A stretch of DNA of 64,000 bases from assembly GCF_000316515.1 (NCBI RefSeq), contig NC_019675.1, positions 124,001 through 188,000 of the forward strand, given 5' to 3'. How positions within the stretch are numbered: position 1 is the first letter of the stretch; each line of letters starts with the position of its first letter. This DNA comes from Cyanobium gracile PCC 6307. Lineage in GTDB: Bacteria; Cyanobacteriota; Cyanobacteriia; PCC-6307; Cyanobiaceae. Positions 47,781 through 56,255 of this stretch are shown in pieces. Under the pieces are notes generated by a model that saw only the letters and a program-made list of their open reading frames with translations, was not told where the DNA came from and ran no database searches. The position numbers and the translations under genes were made by a program.

Positions 47781-48394
47781 AGGGGGGATCCGGCCGTGGA
47801 GTGGGTTGAAGGTCTGGTGGTGGCCGTCCAAATGGGCCCCGAGGGCTTGGGATGTCCTCAACGCCATGGGAGTTCGCTGTGGCGTCTCTGAAGGCCACAG
47901 AGCGGCCACTGATACAGCAGGAGGCGAGTGCAGGAGGATGGCTTCCCCTTGTCCGCTAGTCGCTACGGGCTCGGGGCAAAGACTGATGCCCGACCAAGGT
48001 CAACTGCCTCGCGTGTGGGGAGGGTGGAGGAAACCTCTCAGATATTGATTTGGACAACCGAGACTCAATGCCACCACAGCTTTCTAAATTTCTGTGCGAC
48101 ACCGTGAGAATCTCACAGAAAATCTCCCCCGAGGCCGTTTCACAGAAAATGCAGGAGGGGTCCCCCGAGGACGGTGGGATTTTCTGTGAAACCGAGGGCG
48201 AGGGCATTTTCTGTGAAACCTCCACAGAAAATCCGAACCCAGTCACAGCAACGGATCTCGAGGACGGTGGCATTTTCTGTGAATACCCTCTTGCACCCCA
48301 CACGCGAGGGGATGGCAGCCAGGTCAAGGAGGGGGCGACCTGGGGCGGCCCCGAGGGCTTGGAGATGTTCACGGTCCAGGTCGATGGGGGGTGA
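47781..48394 (+). pseudogene. module 2: decayed rep C-terminus with slot array
   Basis: Faint winged-helix remains (VASLKATERPLIQQEAS, against VLEVLRTAERPLTNREV) are followed by LACVG, DIDLDNRDSMPPQLSKFL (gat at 48047), the slot array in an open frame, and TWGGPEGLEMFTVQVDGG with a stop at 48392-48394. The frame through the array is open although the upstream part is broken. Confidence 0.65.
48112..48283. repeat. slot array 2: TTCACAGAAAAT
   Basis: Direct at 48112 (11/12) and 48139, inverted at 48179 and 48206, direct at 48221 (TCCACAGAAAAT), inverted at 48272. Spacing 27/40/27/15/51, identical to arrays 1 and 5. Brackets CCTCGCGTGTG (48007) and CACACGCGAGG (48299), both exact. Confidence 0.85.
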
Positions 48395-49040
48395 TGCTTG
48401 GACCGAAGCTGCCACCCGAGGACGATTGTTGGGGCAGGACGTAAGTCTCCGCACCTCAGGCGTCCATACGACCCAGGAAGGCGGCCAGGTGGCTGGGAGG
48501 CTGTCTTGGCGTCAAGGGTGGTTCTGGAGGCCCTGAAGGGCCTCAGAGCGGGCACTGACGCTTCAAGAGATGTGCGTCACGGTTTGGGGCCGAAGGGTTG
48601 CTACGTGCTCGGGGGAGAGGAGCGGGAGAGGGGTGGTCCCTCCACCAAGCTCACTCATCTCGCGTGTGCGAGGGGAGACGGAGAACGTGGTTTTATTGAT
48701 TTGGACAACCGAGACTCACTGCCACCACAGGTTTCTGAATTTCTGCCGCACCCTGGTGAGAATCGCGGGAGAATCGGGATTTCAGAGGAGCGTGGCAGTA
48801 ATCCCCCGAGTTCTGCCCCTGCGGTTCACGGCGCTCCCTCTCAGGAGGGTGGGAATACTGCCAGTGATGTTGAGGCGGGGAATACTGCCACGGTGAATGG
48901 CAGTATTCAGAACCCTGTCCAGGTCAGCAATCCAGGGGACGAAACCGTTATCGCCACGGGCTCTCCCGGTCCTCACACGCGGGAGGCTGGCGGCCTGGTC
49001 GAAGAGGCGGTGACCGGCGGTGGCCCCGAGGGCGAGGAGA
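48395..49040 (+). pseudogene. module 3: decayed rep C-terminus with slot array
   Basis: An open frame runs through most of it (VVLEALKGLRAG..., GCYVLGGEERERGGPSTKLTHLACARG, GFIDLDNRDSLPPQVSEFL with gat at 48698). The part between winged helix and FIDLDN is read in a shifted frame compared with the intact rep. After the array come GSPGPHTREAGG and GGGPEGEEMWVQ. It contains a GTGCTCGGGGG repeat at 48605. Confidence 0.65.
48793..48956. repeat. slot array 3: TGGCAGTATTC
   Basis: Direct 48793 (TGGCAGTAATC), inverted 48853 and 48880, direct 48898; the expected first (48766) and last (48946) slots are present only as degenerate copies (6/11 and 6/11). Spacing equals array 4 apart from a 24-base insertion between the second and third slots. 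Brackets at 48658 and 48974 carry 1-2 changes. Confidence 0.75.
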
Positions 49041-49620
49041 TGTGGGTCCAGGCGGCGGACTGGATCCAGCAGGGACCTGTGCTGCCTCCCGAGAGCGAAG
49101 GTCTGAGCAATACAAACGGCTCCGCACCTCAAGACTGTCGCTGACGCTCCAGGGTGGGTGCCTTGGTCTGGGGTTGATGGGGTGGAACTCACCTCGGGGA
49201 GCCTGGGTGGGTGTTCGCTCCACCAAAGCCAACGGCCTCGCGCGTGCGAGGGGAGAGGGAAATAGTGTTTTTATTGATTTGGACAACCGAGACTCATTGC
49301 CACCACAGGTTTTGGCATTTCTGACGCGAAGGGGTGAGAATCCCGTCATTAATCGAAAATCCGAGAAGCGCGTCAGTATTCCGATGCTTCCCCCCGAGGA
49401 CGCTGGGAATACTGACGCGGGGATCCAGGAGATGAATACTGACGCGGGGTGCGTCAGTATTCAGAACTCAGGTGCCGCAATGGATCCCGAGGCTGAAATG
49501 GATACTGACGCGGGGTCTCCCGGTCCTCACACGCGAGGGGATGGCAGGCCGGTCGTGGAGGCGGTGACCGGCGGTGGACCCGAGGGCGAGAAGATCTGGT
49601 GGTTCTAGGGCGATTGGGTC
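49041..49620 (+). pseudogene. module 4: decayed rep C-terminus with slot array
   Basis: The upstream winged-helix part is shortened by about 110 bases compared with modules 3 and 5. Then RSTKANGLARARGEG, VFIDLDNRDSLPPQVLAFL (gat at 49276), the array, GSPGPHTRGDGRPV and TGGGPEGEKIWWF with a stop. The open frame covers 49042-49608. Confidence 0.65.
49342..49512. repeat. slot array 4: CGCGTCAGTATT(C)
   Basis: Direct 49342 (degenerate) and 49369, inverted 49408 and 49435, direct 49450, inverted 49501 (one change). Spacing 27/39/27/15/51. The slot word shares AGTATTC with array 3, so arrays 3 and 4 are the closest relatives. Brackets at 49236 (CCTCGCGCGTG) and 49528 (exact). Confidence 0.82.
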
Positions 49621-50355
49621 CTGCGCGGACCGGAGCCACACCCTCCCCCAAGAACGAGGGTCCGGGCAGGACGGAAGACTCCGCACCTCAGCCATCCATA
49701 CGGGCCGGGAAGGCGGCTAGGCAGCTCGGAAGGGGACCCAGCATCACGGGTTGGTCCTAGAGGCCCTGAGGGCCTCAATCCGGGCGCTGACGCTGCAGGA
49801 GATGTGCGCCTTGATTTAGGGGCGACGGGTTGTTATGTGCTCGGGGGTGAGAGGGGGGAGCAGTTGGTCCCTCCATCAAGCTCAACGGCCTCGCGTGTGC
49901 GGGGGGGAGGGGGAATTAACACATTTAATGATTTGGACAAGCGAGACTCATTGCCAGCAGAGGTTTCTCGGTTTATGCGCGACGGAGTGAGAATCGCGCA
50001 GAAACCCTTCTCGGAGGCAACCGCGCAGAAACCTCCGGACGCACCCCCCGAGGACGGTGGAGGTTTCTGCGCGAACGAGGCTGAGGGAGGTTTCTGCACA
50101 CCTCGCGCAGAAACCTTGGAGCTAGTCATCACAACGGATCCCGAGGACGAAAATGGTTTCTGCGCGGACCCTCCCGGTCCTCACACGCGAGAGGCTGGCG
50201 GGCCGGTCAAGGAGGGGCAGACCTGGGGTGGCCCCGAGGGCTTGGAGATGTTCGTGGCCCAGGTCGATGGGATCCAGTTGGGACCAGCCCTTCCCCCCGC
50301 GGACGCTGGACTCATGAGTGAGACAGACGAGCATCCGTGGAAGCGGTTCTACTGA
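49621..50355 (+). pseudogene. module 5: decayed rep C-terminus with slot array
   Basis: GLVLEALRASIRALTLQEMCA matches the intact rep winged helix (GVVLEVLRTAERPLTNREVWA) and is followed by a stop/frame break. From 49804 an open frame reads TGCYVLGGERGEQLVPPSS, FNDLDKRDSLPAEVSRFM (gat at 49930), the array, PPGPHTREAGGPVKEGQTWGGPEGLEMF, and runs to a stop at 50355. This is the last module before unrelated sequence. Confidence 0.68.
49995..50166. repeat. slot array 5: CGCGCAGAAACC
   Basis: Direct 49995 and 50022, inverted 50062 and 50089 (GGTTTCTGCACA, 10/12), direct 50104, inverted 50155. Spacing 27/40/27/15/51. Brackets CCTCGCGTGTG (49889) and CACACGCGAGA (50182). Confidence 0.85.
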
Positions 50356-50446
50356 GTCGCTCTGACCTGTTCATGAGTGGGGAGGACTCCTGCGGAGCGA
50401 TTGCCTCCCTCTGCCGGCCTTTTCTTCCCCTGGCCATCCCTCCTGA

Positions 50447-51157
50447 TCAACCGATGCGGTTCTGCAAGAACAGCCGGGTCCCCGTGGTGTCCGCCATCCG
50501 CCAGGGCACATCGATCACCGCCTCCGCCGCGAACCCCACGCGGCGTTCTCCGCTGGTGGTGGGATTGCCACCGGTAAGGGAGCGCACTCCAGAGGGTGCG
50601 CCTACGGCAATGGCGCGGGAAACCGTCCACAGCACCTGCCGGCCCTGGTGGTGCCTCTCGAAGCGGTAGCCATAGGCTTCATGCCCGCTCCGCCAGGACA
50701 TCACCCCCTGACCCAGTAGGGCCGCCAGATCACTGGTAGTGAGGACCAGGGCGTTATCGGCAGCCTCCGCCAGCCCCCGAGCCCGCCGTAGGGCATCCGT
50801 AGCTGGGTTTGAGGCCGCCTCCCTGAGGGCCGCCACCAGTGCCGCCAGGTCGCTGCCAGGGGCCTTCACGATCGCGGTGGTGTCTGCTGGTGTCACTGCC
50901 GTCGCACTGCCAGCAGCCGACGCTGGCTTGAGGCCAGGGAAGGTACCCATGGGCTGCCCTGACTGGAGGTGGTCTTGGAGCCGTTCCCCGAGCTCGATGA
51001 AGTCTCCTGGCCAGGTGGTGAGGGTGGAGGAGACGCGGATCAGCTCAACCCCGAGGGCGCGGGCTCGGGCCTTGAGGCCGTTGCGGCTGATCCCCCAACG
51101 TTTCTCTAGATCGCGGATCGAGACGTCGGCGGGAGCCACGTCGGCAGGTGCTGTCAT
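50447..51157 (-). CDS. HTH protein next to the origin-like modules
   Basis: 236 residues. The N-terminal ~60 residues contain a helix-turn-helix (SIRDLEKRWGISRNGLKARARALGVELI), then a linker, a helical middle (LAALVAALREAASNPATDALRR) and a C-terminal part beginning LTTSDLAALLGQGVMSWRSGHEAYGYRFERHHQGRQVLWTV, which itself looks like a second DNA-binding or ligand domain. No family recognised. It faces module 5 and lies between the modules and the excisionase-like gene, so a role in control of replication or excision is possible. Confidence 0.65.
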   Translation of the reverse strand: MTAPADVAPADVSIRDLEKRWGISRNGLKARARALGVELIRVSSTLTTWPGDFIELGERLQDHLQSGQPMGTFPGLKPASAAGSATAVTPADTTAIVKAPGSDLAALVAALREAASNPATDALRRARGLAEAADNALVLTTSDLAALLGQGVMSWRSGHEAYGYRFERHHQGRQVLWTVSRAIAVGAPSGVRSLTGGNPTTSGERRVGFAAEAVIDVPWRMADTTGTRLFLQNRIG

Positions 51158-51732
51158 GGTGTCGCGGTGCTGGCTCGACAGCAGGATGCCGTGGATCTGG
51201 GGTGCTGTCGAGCTAGCGCAGTGCCATCACGACAGCAAGAGGGGGGGCGTGAGGAGAATTGAGCAGGATCGGGAGTCTGCCCTAAATCGGCAAGTCTTCG
51301 GGGTCTGGAAGGCCTGCGAAGAATACAGAGGACGCAAACGACATGATCTAGAACGCACACGATATATATGTGCAAACCCAGTAACTATCCCGGATTGACT
51401 TCATGTGTTTGGTCAACTCCCATGATATGTGGTGACGCGAGTATCGAGTTGCTCTTTAACTACTGTCTGGCTGGTTGAAGACGTATGAAAGCAGTCGTCT
51501 CAGCAATCCAATTCGCCAAAAAAAAGCTCCATCTCCTGGTCAGCACAGAGCTGGCGAACACCGCCACAGCTATGACAGCCACAAAGTTAGAGACAGCTAC
51601 ATCTATAATTGAAGACGAGCTGGTAGACCGCAGAAAGTTAGCCTAGAGAGTAAACAGTTTGCCGCTATATCTGGGGACTTGGTTCACTGGGCATAGGGGT
51701 GTCGCCAAGTTGTCAAGCGTATATGATTTCCC
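51158..51732. other. gap without recognised gene
   Basis: About 570 AT-richer bases; no gene or family repeat seen. Probably the control region between the HTH gene and the excision genes. Confidence 0.35.
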
Positions 51733-51951
51733 CTACCGATAATTGGCCCACTTAGCCATGCTTTGGCGAACTGCCTGAATGTTCCAAAGACACGGCGAGG
51801 TGCGAGTGATCCCGGTACGCACATAGTGATGCTTAGGCTTAAGCAGACCTTGTGACTTAAGCCTAGTCAAATGACTCCGGCTGATTGAAAGCTCTTTAAG
51901 AGCATCGGATGTCTTCACCCACCTGACGGGTTGTTCAGTGTCGGGAGCCAT
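51733..51951 (-). CDS. excisionase-like small HTH protein
   Basis: 72 residues: VKTSDALKELSISRSHLTRLKSQGLLKPKHHYV is a MerR/Xis-type winged HTH, followed by a short wing (TSPCLWNIQAVRQSMAKW). Size and position about 780 bases from the integrase start region and on the same strand fit a recombination directionality factor. The integrase ends 320 bases upstream of it, so it is downstream of int in the same direction. Activity is inferred. Confidence 0.65.
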   Translation of the reverse strand: MAPDTEQPVRWVKTSDALKELSISRSHLTRLKSQGLLKPKHHYVRTGITRTSPCLWNIQAVRQSMAKWANYR

Positions 51952-52271
51952 GCAAAGCTGACCGGGTAGTGCCGGTTGAGAAAAATGTGATGAATCTGGA
52001 AGCCGGAAACGCTCGTTTGGCGATTGACCAATAGTAGGCCATTCTTGCTCATTCTGTCAACGAGCGGGCTCGAATCGGGCCCGCCTAGGAGATTCTGTCT
52101 GATGTAGTCGCCCTGCCGCTGACTATAACAAGGACGTAGCGCAACTAAATCCTGAGATTGATGACTCCTAATGAGTGAGGCTCTGGGAAAAAAAGTCAAA
52201 TATGGAAAAGGAGGTGCGTGAAGGTCGCCTAAGACGTACATCAACAGGTTGTTAAAAGTCGGATTTCAGGA

Positions 52272-53507
52272 CTACACCCCAATCCGATTTCTGTATTGCA
52301 AGCCTGCTTCAAGAGCAGAGTCGATCGCCTCATCATCAGTCCATTGGCCGTAGTGCTGCGTATGTGTAGAGACTGAGTGACCCATAAGCGCTGCTGTCAC
52401 GCGTGGACTAAGTCCGTACATCTGGTGAGCACGCAATGCATATCCATGCCTGAAGCTGTATGGTGTGTACCGCTCCTCAGAAGTAAGCTCAATCCACACT
52501 TTGTGTCTCAACAGGTACTTTCTCATGGCGTCTGCGGGACCTGCTGGAGACTCCAGCGGGGGTAATGTAGTTGTGGCCTTAAGCTGTTCTCGTAAACTCC
52601 ACTCAGTTTCCCACTCAGGATGAAGAGCTCTTAAGCGTCGAGGTTTTGTTGTTCCGCCTCCCGAGCGCTTTTGGTAGCTGCACCACAAGCCTGCAGTCCC
52701 TCGATCCTGCAAATATCTGAGTTCAATTGGACGCAAACCATAAGCAGCGCAGAGCTGAATGGCAAACCGCCAGCGTTTACCCGCGGAGTCATGTGGAAGC
52801 GCTTCCAGCAAACTGAGGATTTGCGCATCTGAAAAAGGGATTGCACCCTGTGTTGCACTTCGCTTCTCTCCGATGAAGAGCCGCAAGACTTGAGGGGGGC
52901 TCCATGCAGCCTCTTCAAGTAAACTCTCTGCCACGGCCCAGCGCAACATCGCGGCGAGTTGCTGTATCACCATCTGGCGGCGTCTGGATCCTGGGGGCCA
53001 AGGAAGCCCCGCTTCAGCCAGCAGCTGCTTTGCCGTGCTCGGGGTTTTGGCTTCTGCACATGCAAGCTCCGCTATGCGAGCCGTTGTGGGTGCATAGTCT
53101 TTTGCCCAAGTCGTTGCCTTGATCTGGCCTGTTCGATGGACCTTGTTCTCCCCAAACGTCTTCCAGCAGTTGATAAGGTCTACATCTGGGGACGATTCGG
53201 CTGGTAAAGCTTTCAGCGAACCAAGCCCCCCCCCGAGCACGAGGTTCTTCGCGTCGTCAAAGCTCTTGCCTGTGGCCACAAGCTGGGCTATGGCGACAGT
53301 GGTGTTGAGGATGTCACTCGTGGAGGCTGGCACCCAGGGGATCGGCAGGACAACGCTCTTTCTGCTGCCGTCGTCGAAGCGGGCGAACAGCTTGGCTTTG
53401 CCACGCATGGGAGAAACCGACCAAGCACGGCCAACGCTGCTGAACAAACTGCTCCTCAACCCCCGCACCCACAAAGGGACGGACTCGGGTGAAGCAGGGG
53501 TGGCCAT
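52272..53507 (-). CDS. island tyrosine integrase
   Basis: 411 residues. The N-terminal part (about 1-200) contains an arm-binding/SAM-like region (KATTWAKDYAPTTARIAELA). The catalytic domain has Arg in AAYGLRPIELRYLQ, a Lys-containing hairpin (SYQKRSGGGTTKPRR), His and Arg in PYSFRHGYALRAHQ, His in LMGHSVSTHTQ, and the Tyr nucleophile in HYGQW. It is complete, starts 182 bases before the tRNA-Pro and is read away from it. It most likely catalyses recombination within the 43-bp tRNA repeat. Confidence 0.9.
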   Translation of the reverse strand: MATPASPESVPLWVRGLRSSLFSSVGRAWSVSPMRGKAKLFARFDDGSRKSVVLPIPWVPASTSDILNTTVAIAQLVATGKSFDDAKNLVLGGGLGSLKALPAESSPDVDLINCWKTFGENKVHRTGQIKATTWAKDYAPTTARIAELACAEAKTPSTAKQLLAEAGLPWPPGSRRRQMVIQQLAAMLRWAVAESLLEEAAWSPPQVLRLFIGEKRSATQGAIPFSDAQILSLLEALPHDSAGKRWRFAIQLCAAYGLRPIELRYLQDRGTAGLWCSYQKRSGGGTTKPRRLRALHPEWETEWSLREQLKATTTLPPLESPAGPADAMRKYLLRHKVWIELTSEERYTPYSFRHGYALRAHQMYGLSPRVTAALMGHSVSTHTQHYGQWTDDEAIDSALEAGLQYRNRIGV

Positions 53508-53528
53508 GGAGTCTGCGTAGCTCTCGCG

Positions 53529-53548
53529 TGAGAGCTGTGTGAGAGCTG
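53529..53548 (+). repeat. right integrase arm-type sites (candidate)
   Basis: TGAGAGCTG at 53529 and 53540 (11 bases apart), plus an inverted AGCTCTC just before, which makes AGCTCTC-GCGT-GAGAGCT. This lies between the integrase start and attR and mirrors the pair at 10508. Confidence 0.5.
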
Positions 53549-53655
53549 AAGGGCATCAGCATGGCGCAGATAGGAGCCATCTGGGTCAAGCCCGCCTCAG
53601 CACCGACATCAGTCCCAGACCCCTCTCAGGGCCAGGGTTTCTGTCACTGCAGTGC

Positions 53656-53680
53656 TTGTCAGCCAATCGTGGCGTATGGT
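53656..53680 (+). promoter_or_regulatory. possible promoter of tRNA-Pro on the island side
   Basis: TTGTCA (53656) and TATGGT (53675) with 13 bases between, the latter 8 bases before the tRNA. The left half-tRNA has an equivalent TTGGTG/TAGGGT pair at the same distances. The short spacing makes a classic sigma-70 promoter uncertain, but the shared layout is suggestive. Confidence 0.35.
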
Positions 53681-53688
53681 GGGTCCGA

Positions 53689-53731
53689 CGGGGCGTGGCG
53701 CAGCTTGGTAGCGCGGGTGCTTTGGGAGCAC
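53689..53731 (+). repeat. attR: 43-bp direct repeat within tRNA-Pro
   Basis: Identical to 10407-10449. The crossover must lie somewhere inside this stretch, which ends in the 3' strand of the anticodon stem. Confidence 0.9.
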
Positions 53732-53762
53732 TAGGTCGCAGGTTCGAATCCTGTCGCCCCGA
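53689..53762 (+). tRNA. tRNA-Pro (TGG)
   Basis: 74 bases without encoded CCA. Acceptor CGGGGCG pairs with CGCCCCG, discriminator A. D stem GCGC/GCGC, anticodon stem GGTGC/GCACT with loop TTTGGGA (anticodon TGG), T arm GCAGG-TTCGAAT-CCTGT. All stems are intact. The first 43 bases are duplicated at 10407, so the 5' half and promoter come from the island and the 3' half from the chromosome. Confidence 0.95.
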
Positions 53763-53954
53763 TTGACTTTTCAGGGATTGTCAATCACCTCCGGTTGGAC
53801 CAAGGTTGGAGAGAACCTGGATCCGGATGGTTCATTCTCCGTTTCCTGTTGGGCAACTGGAAGCTCCTGCCTGAAGTCGTTCGTCGAGCAGCAGAAGCCG
53901 CACCTGACGGAGTGGTGGTGACGAGTCGAGCCTGGGTGGTGGGTCAGACACTCC

Positions 53955-54012
53955 ATTGGGGCTGCTCCAGTCCAGGACCTCCAGCAGCGCGATCTGCACC
54001 CGCCGGACCGCT
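53955..54012 (-). pseudogene. fragment of the 64-residue island gene outside the island
   Basis: On the minus strand VRRVQIALLEVLDWSSPNGV matches the end of the 64-residue proteins (EVRRVFAKLLEVLDRASPDSLI). About 55 bases align well. It lies just right of the tRNA, so it is likely a scar of an earlier element at the same tRNA. Confidence 0.6.
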
Positions 54013-54480
54013 GCGGCTGGTCACCGACTTCTACCCGCCCTCGTTCAAGCTCAACGGGACCATCCGCGAGGGTGCCAGGCTGAAATCGCGCCACCACCTA
54101 CCACCCACTGCGCACGCCGCCGCAGAGGCTGCAGGCCCTCGGCCAGCTCAGGGATGCCCGGCGGCAGGCGCTGGAGGCGCGGCAACGCAGCAGTGATCCC
54201 CGGTGGCGTTGCTGGAAACGCTTTGGCGCTGCCAGGCCTCCCCGCCCCGCCCCTCGGCCAGGCAAGAACACCGGAGCAGAGGCCCAGGGCCGGTGCGGTG
54301 GTGCCTGAACAGGCCAGTCAGGAGCTGCGCATACTCAACCGGTTTCCGAGGAACCTGCAGCTGGTGTGACTGGAGAGCGAGGCCAGCCTGAATGCCGCCA
54401 AGATCCTCAGGCGTCTCCTTGCCCTGGCTCCAGGCAGCTGCCACGAGGGTCAGCTGCGTTCGATGGAATGGCGTGTCGAT
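54013..54480 (+). pseudogene. probable decayed transposase/integrase-core C-terminus
   Basis: Short readings such as VTDFYPPSFKLNGTIREGARLKSR resemble the C-terminal part of integrase-core transposases ahead of a Pro-rich hinge, but the frame breaks repeatedly. Identification is tentative. Confidence 0.3.
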
Positions 54481-54562
54481 GGAACACTTAGTGATGCAAA
54501 GCGCCGGACCAGTTTTCGCTATCGCCTGACTGGGCACCGAGACTGGCCAAGGCCATGCGTGC

Positions 54563-54862
54563 CTATGTGCCGCTCTCCTCGACCAATTCATTGGTCATCT
54601 GATCGACCTTCTGGCCATCCTCGGCCCTGTCTTGCGTGTTTCCTTTTTTCCCCGTTTGGCCCCCGTCCCCTGTGACAGCGCCGATGGTGGATTGAAGCTG
54701 GCTGTCTGTTTCTTGCGTTGAGGCAGGGACTTTGTCTGCTTTAGCTCCGAGCAGTGTCTGAGGTTGGGACATCGGATTCGAAAGGGCCATCACTGGAGCT
54801 GGAAGCAGCACAGAAGCTATCAGCAGGGCCAACGAAAAAATGGACATCAATAAAGTCTTCAT
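54563..54862 (-). CDS. small secreted protein, low complexity
   Basis: 99 residues from the ATG at 54862. Signal peptide (LMSIFSLALLIASVLLPAPVMA), mature part hydrophilic and rich in Gln, Gly, Lys, Asp (TGDGGQTGKKGNTQDRAEDG). No fold or family is evident; likely disordered. It converges with the transposase remnant and is followed, on the same strand upstream, by the YihY gene. Confidence 0.5.
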   Translation of the reverse strand: MKTLLMSIFSLALLIASVLLPAPVMALSNPMSQPQTLLGAKADKVPASTQETDSQLQSTIGAVTGDGGQTGKKGNTQDRAEDGQKVDQMTNELVEESGT

Positions 54863-55102
54863 GTCGGCTCTCATGGGATGGTCTACTCAACCCTAAGTGC
54901 TGTTGAAGGCTGCTTTGAATGATGTGCAGCGAACATGCATCGACACGCAGCGCTGAGTCATCGAGCCTGTTGCCCCCTCTGTTGCCGTCACTGGACTTTG
55001 ACAGTCATTACGGCTTTTGAAGAGCGCAGGACGCATCTGTGGCCATGCCCTTTCTTCCCGATACGTTCGATGGCATTGCCGCTTTAGCTGCGGAACTCCC
55101 AA

Positions 55103-55972
55103 TCAGCCAGACAGTTCTGCTGCCTGCCTGAGCTTCCCCTGGTTGCGTGAATAGACCTGAGTGAACTCCGCACCAATCAATAGAATCTGCGTCGAATAGA
55201 AGATCCAGATCAGGAGAACCACCAGGGAGCCTGCTGCTCCGTAGGTGGAGTCAAAGCTGCTGTTGCCGATGTAGAGGCCGATGACAGTCTTGCCGAGATT
55301 GAACAGAACAGAGGTGGCTGCCGCGCCCACCCACAGATCTCGCCATGGAACCCGTACATCAGGCAAGTACTTGTAAATTGATGCAAACAGAACCGTGATG
55401 ACGACCAGCGCGATCACCAGGTTCAGGGCCTGCCCCAGGACGGGGAGCCCTGGCATCAACCTGTTGAGCGCATCACCAGCGGCGACGAGAAGACTGGAAA
55501 GCAGCAGCGACACCAACAGCAGAAAACCAATGACCAGAACCATGGCAAAGGAAAGAAACCGTTCGATCAGAAAGTCACGCCATCCGCGCCCCGGCTTTGT
55601 TTCCACATCCCAGATTGTGTTCAAGGCCATTTGCAGCTGACCAAACACACCCGAGGCCCCCAGCAGTAACAGCAAGAACCCGACCACCGAGGCCAGCACG
55701 CCCTCAGATCCAGGCCGACTGGCATTCTCAATCATCGCTTGAATCGCGACAGCCCCCTCCTTACCCATCAGTCCTTGGATCTGACGCATCAGCTCTCCCC
55801 GAGCGGCCTCCTCGCCAAAGACGGCTCCCGCGACCGCTATGGCGATCAGCAGCAGCGGAGCCAACGAGAAGATCGTGTAGTACGCCAAGGCAGCGGCATG
55901 GACTGGCACGTTGTCCTTCTTCCATTCAGCAATGGTTTCCTTGACCAGGCGTATCCATCTCCTAGATCGCAT
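55103..55972 (-). CDS. YihY/BrkB-family membrane protein
   Basis: 289 residues, normal for the family. The N-terminal amphipathic part (KETIAEWKKDNVPVHAAALAYYTIFSLAPLLLIAIAV) is diagnostic, followed by about five further membrane segments (including VLASVVGFLLLLLGASGVFGQLQMALN and FLSFAMVLVIGFLLLVSLLLSSLL) and the conserved end FDSTYGAAGSLVVLLIWIFYSTQILLIGAEFTQVY. Once annotated as RNase BN; now regarded as an inner-membrane protein of uncertain role. Stands alone. Confidence 0.92.
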   Translation of the reverse strand: MRSRRWIRLVKETIAEWKKDNVPVHAAALAYYTIFSLAPLLLIAIAVAGAVFGEEAARGELMRQIQGLMGKEGAVAIQAMIENASRPGSEGVLASVVGFLLLLLGASGVFGQLQMALNTIWDVETKPGRGWRDFLIERFLSFAMVLVIGFLLLVSLLLSSLLVAAGDALNRLMPGLPVLGQALNLVIALVVITVLFASIYKYLPDVRVPWRDLWVGAAATSVLFNLGKTVIGLYIGNSSFDSTYGAAGSLVVLLIWIFYSTQILLIGAEFTQVYSRNQGKLRQAAELSG

Positions 55973-56255
55973 GGCTCATCCTCGGTTCCATCGACACGTC
56001 TTGAGACTAAAAGTTTAGTGGTGCTTGCTGTCTCGAGATGCCCTGTTGCGTGCAGCTTGTCTGCATCCATTGAGCACATCCCGATTCACGTCGTTGGGAA
56101 CGATCGCTTGTCATCCAGTGACGGTCTCTGGTACGCAGGGCCACCAGGTTGGTTCCGTTGTCCATCGCCGCTGCGGCAGGCCGTGGCGCTTGCCGCCAGG
56201 TCTCGCGCCGCGCTCACCTGGCTGCCAGCCTGTCAACCGCCCCGGATGACGCTGC

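Noticed and set aside
48398..50355. open frames through modules 3-5 as functional proteins
   Set aside because: The conserved frame continues through the arrays, but the winged-helix parts are broken by frameshifts and stops, there are no ribosome sites, and slot changes ignore amino-acid conservation. I treat them as remnants, although short expression is not excluded.
51915..52244. 109-codon minus-strand frame between integrase and excisionase-like gene
   Set aside because: Overlaps the start of the excisionase-like gene and has unnatural composition; no supporting motif.
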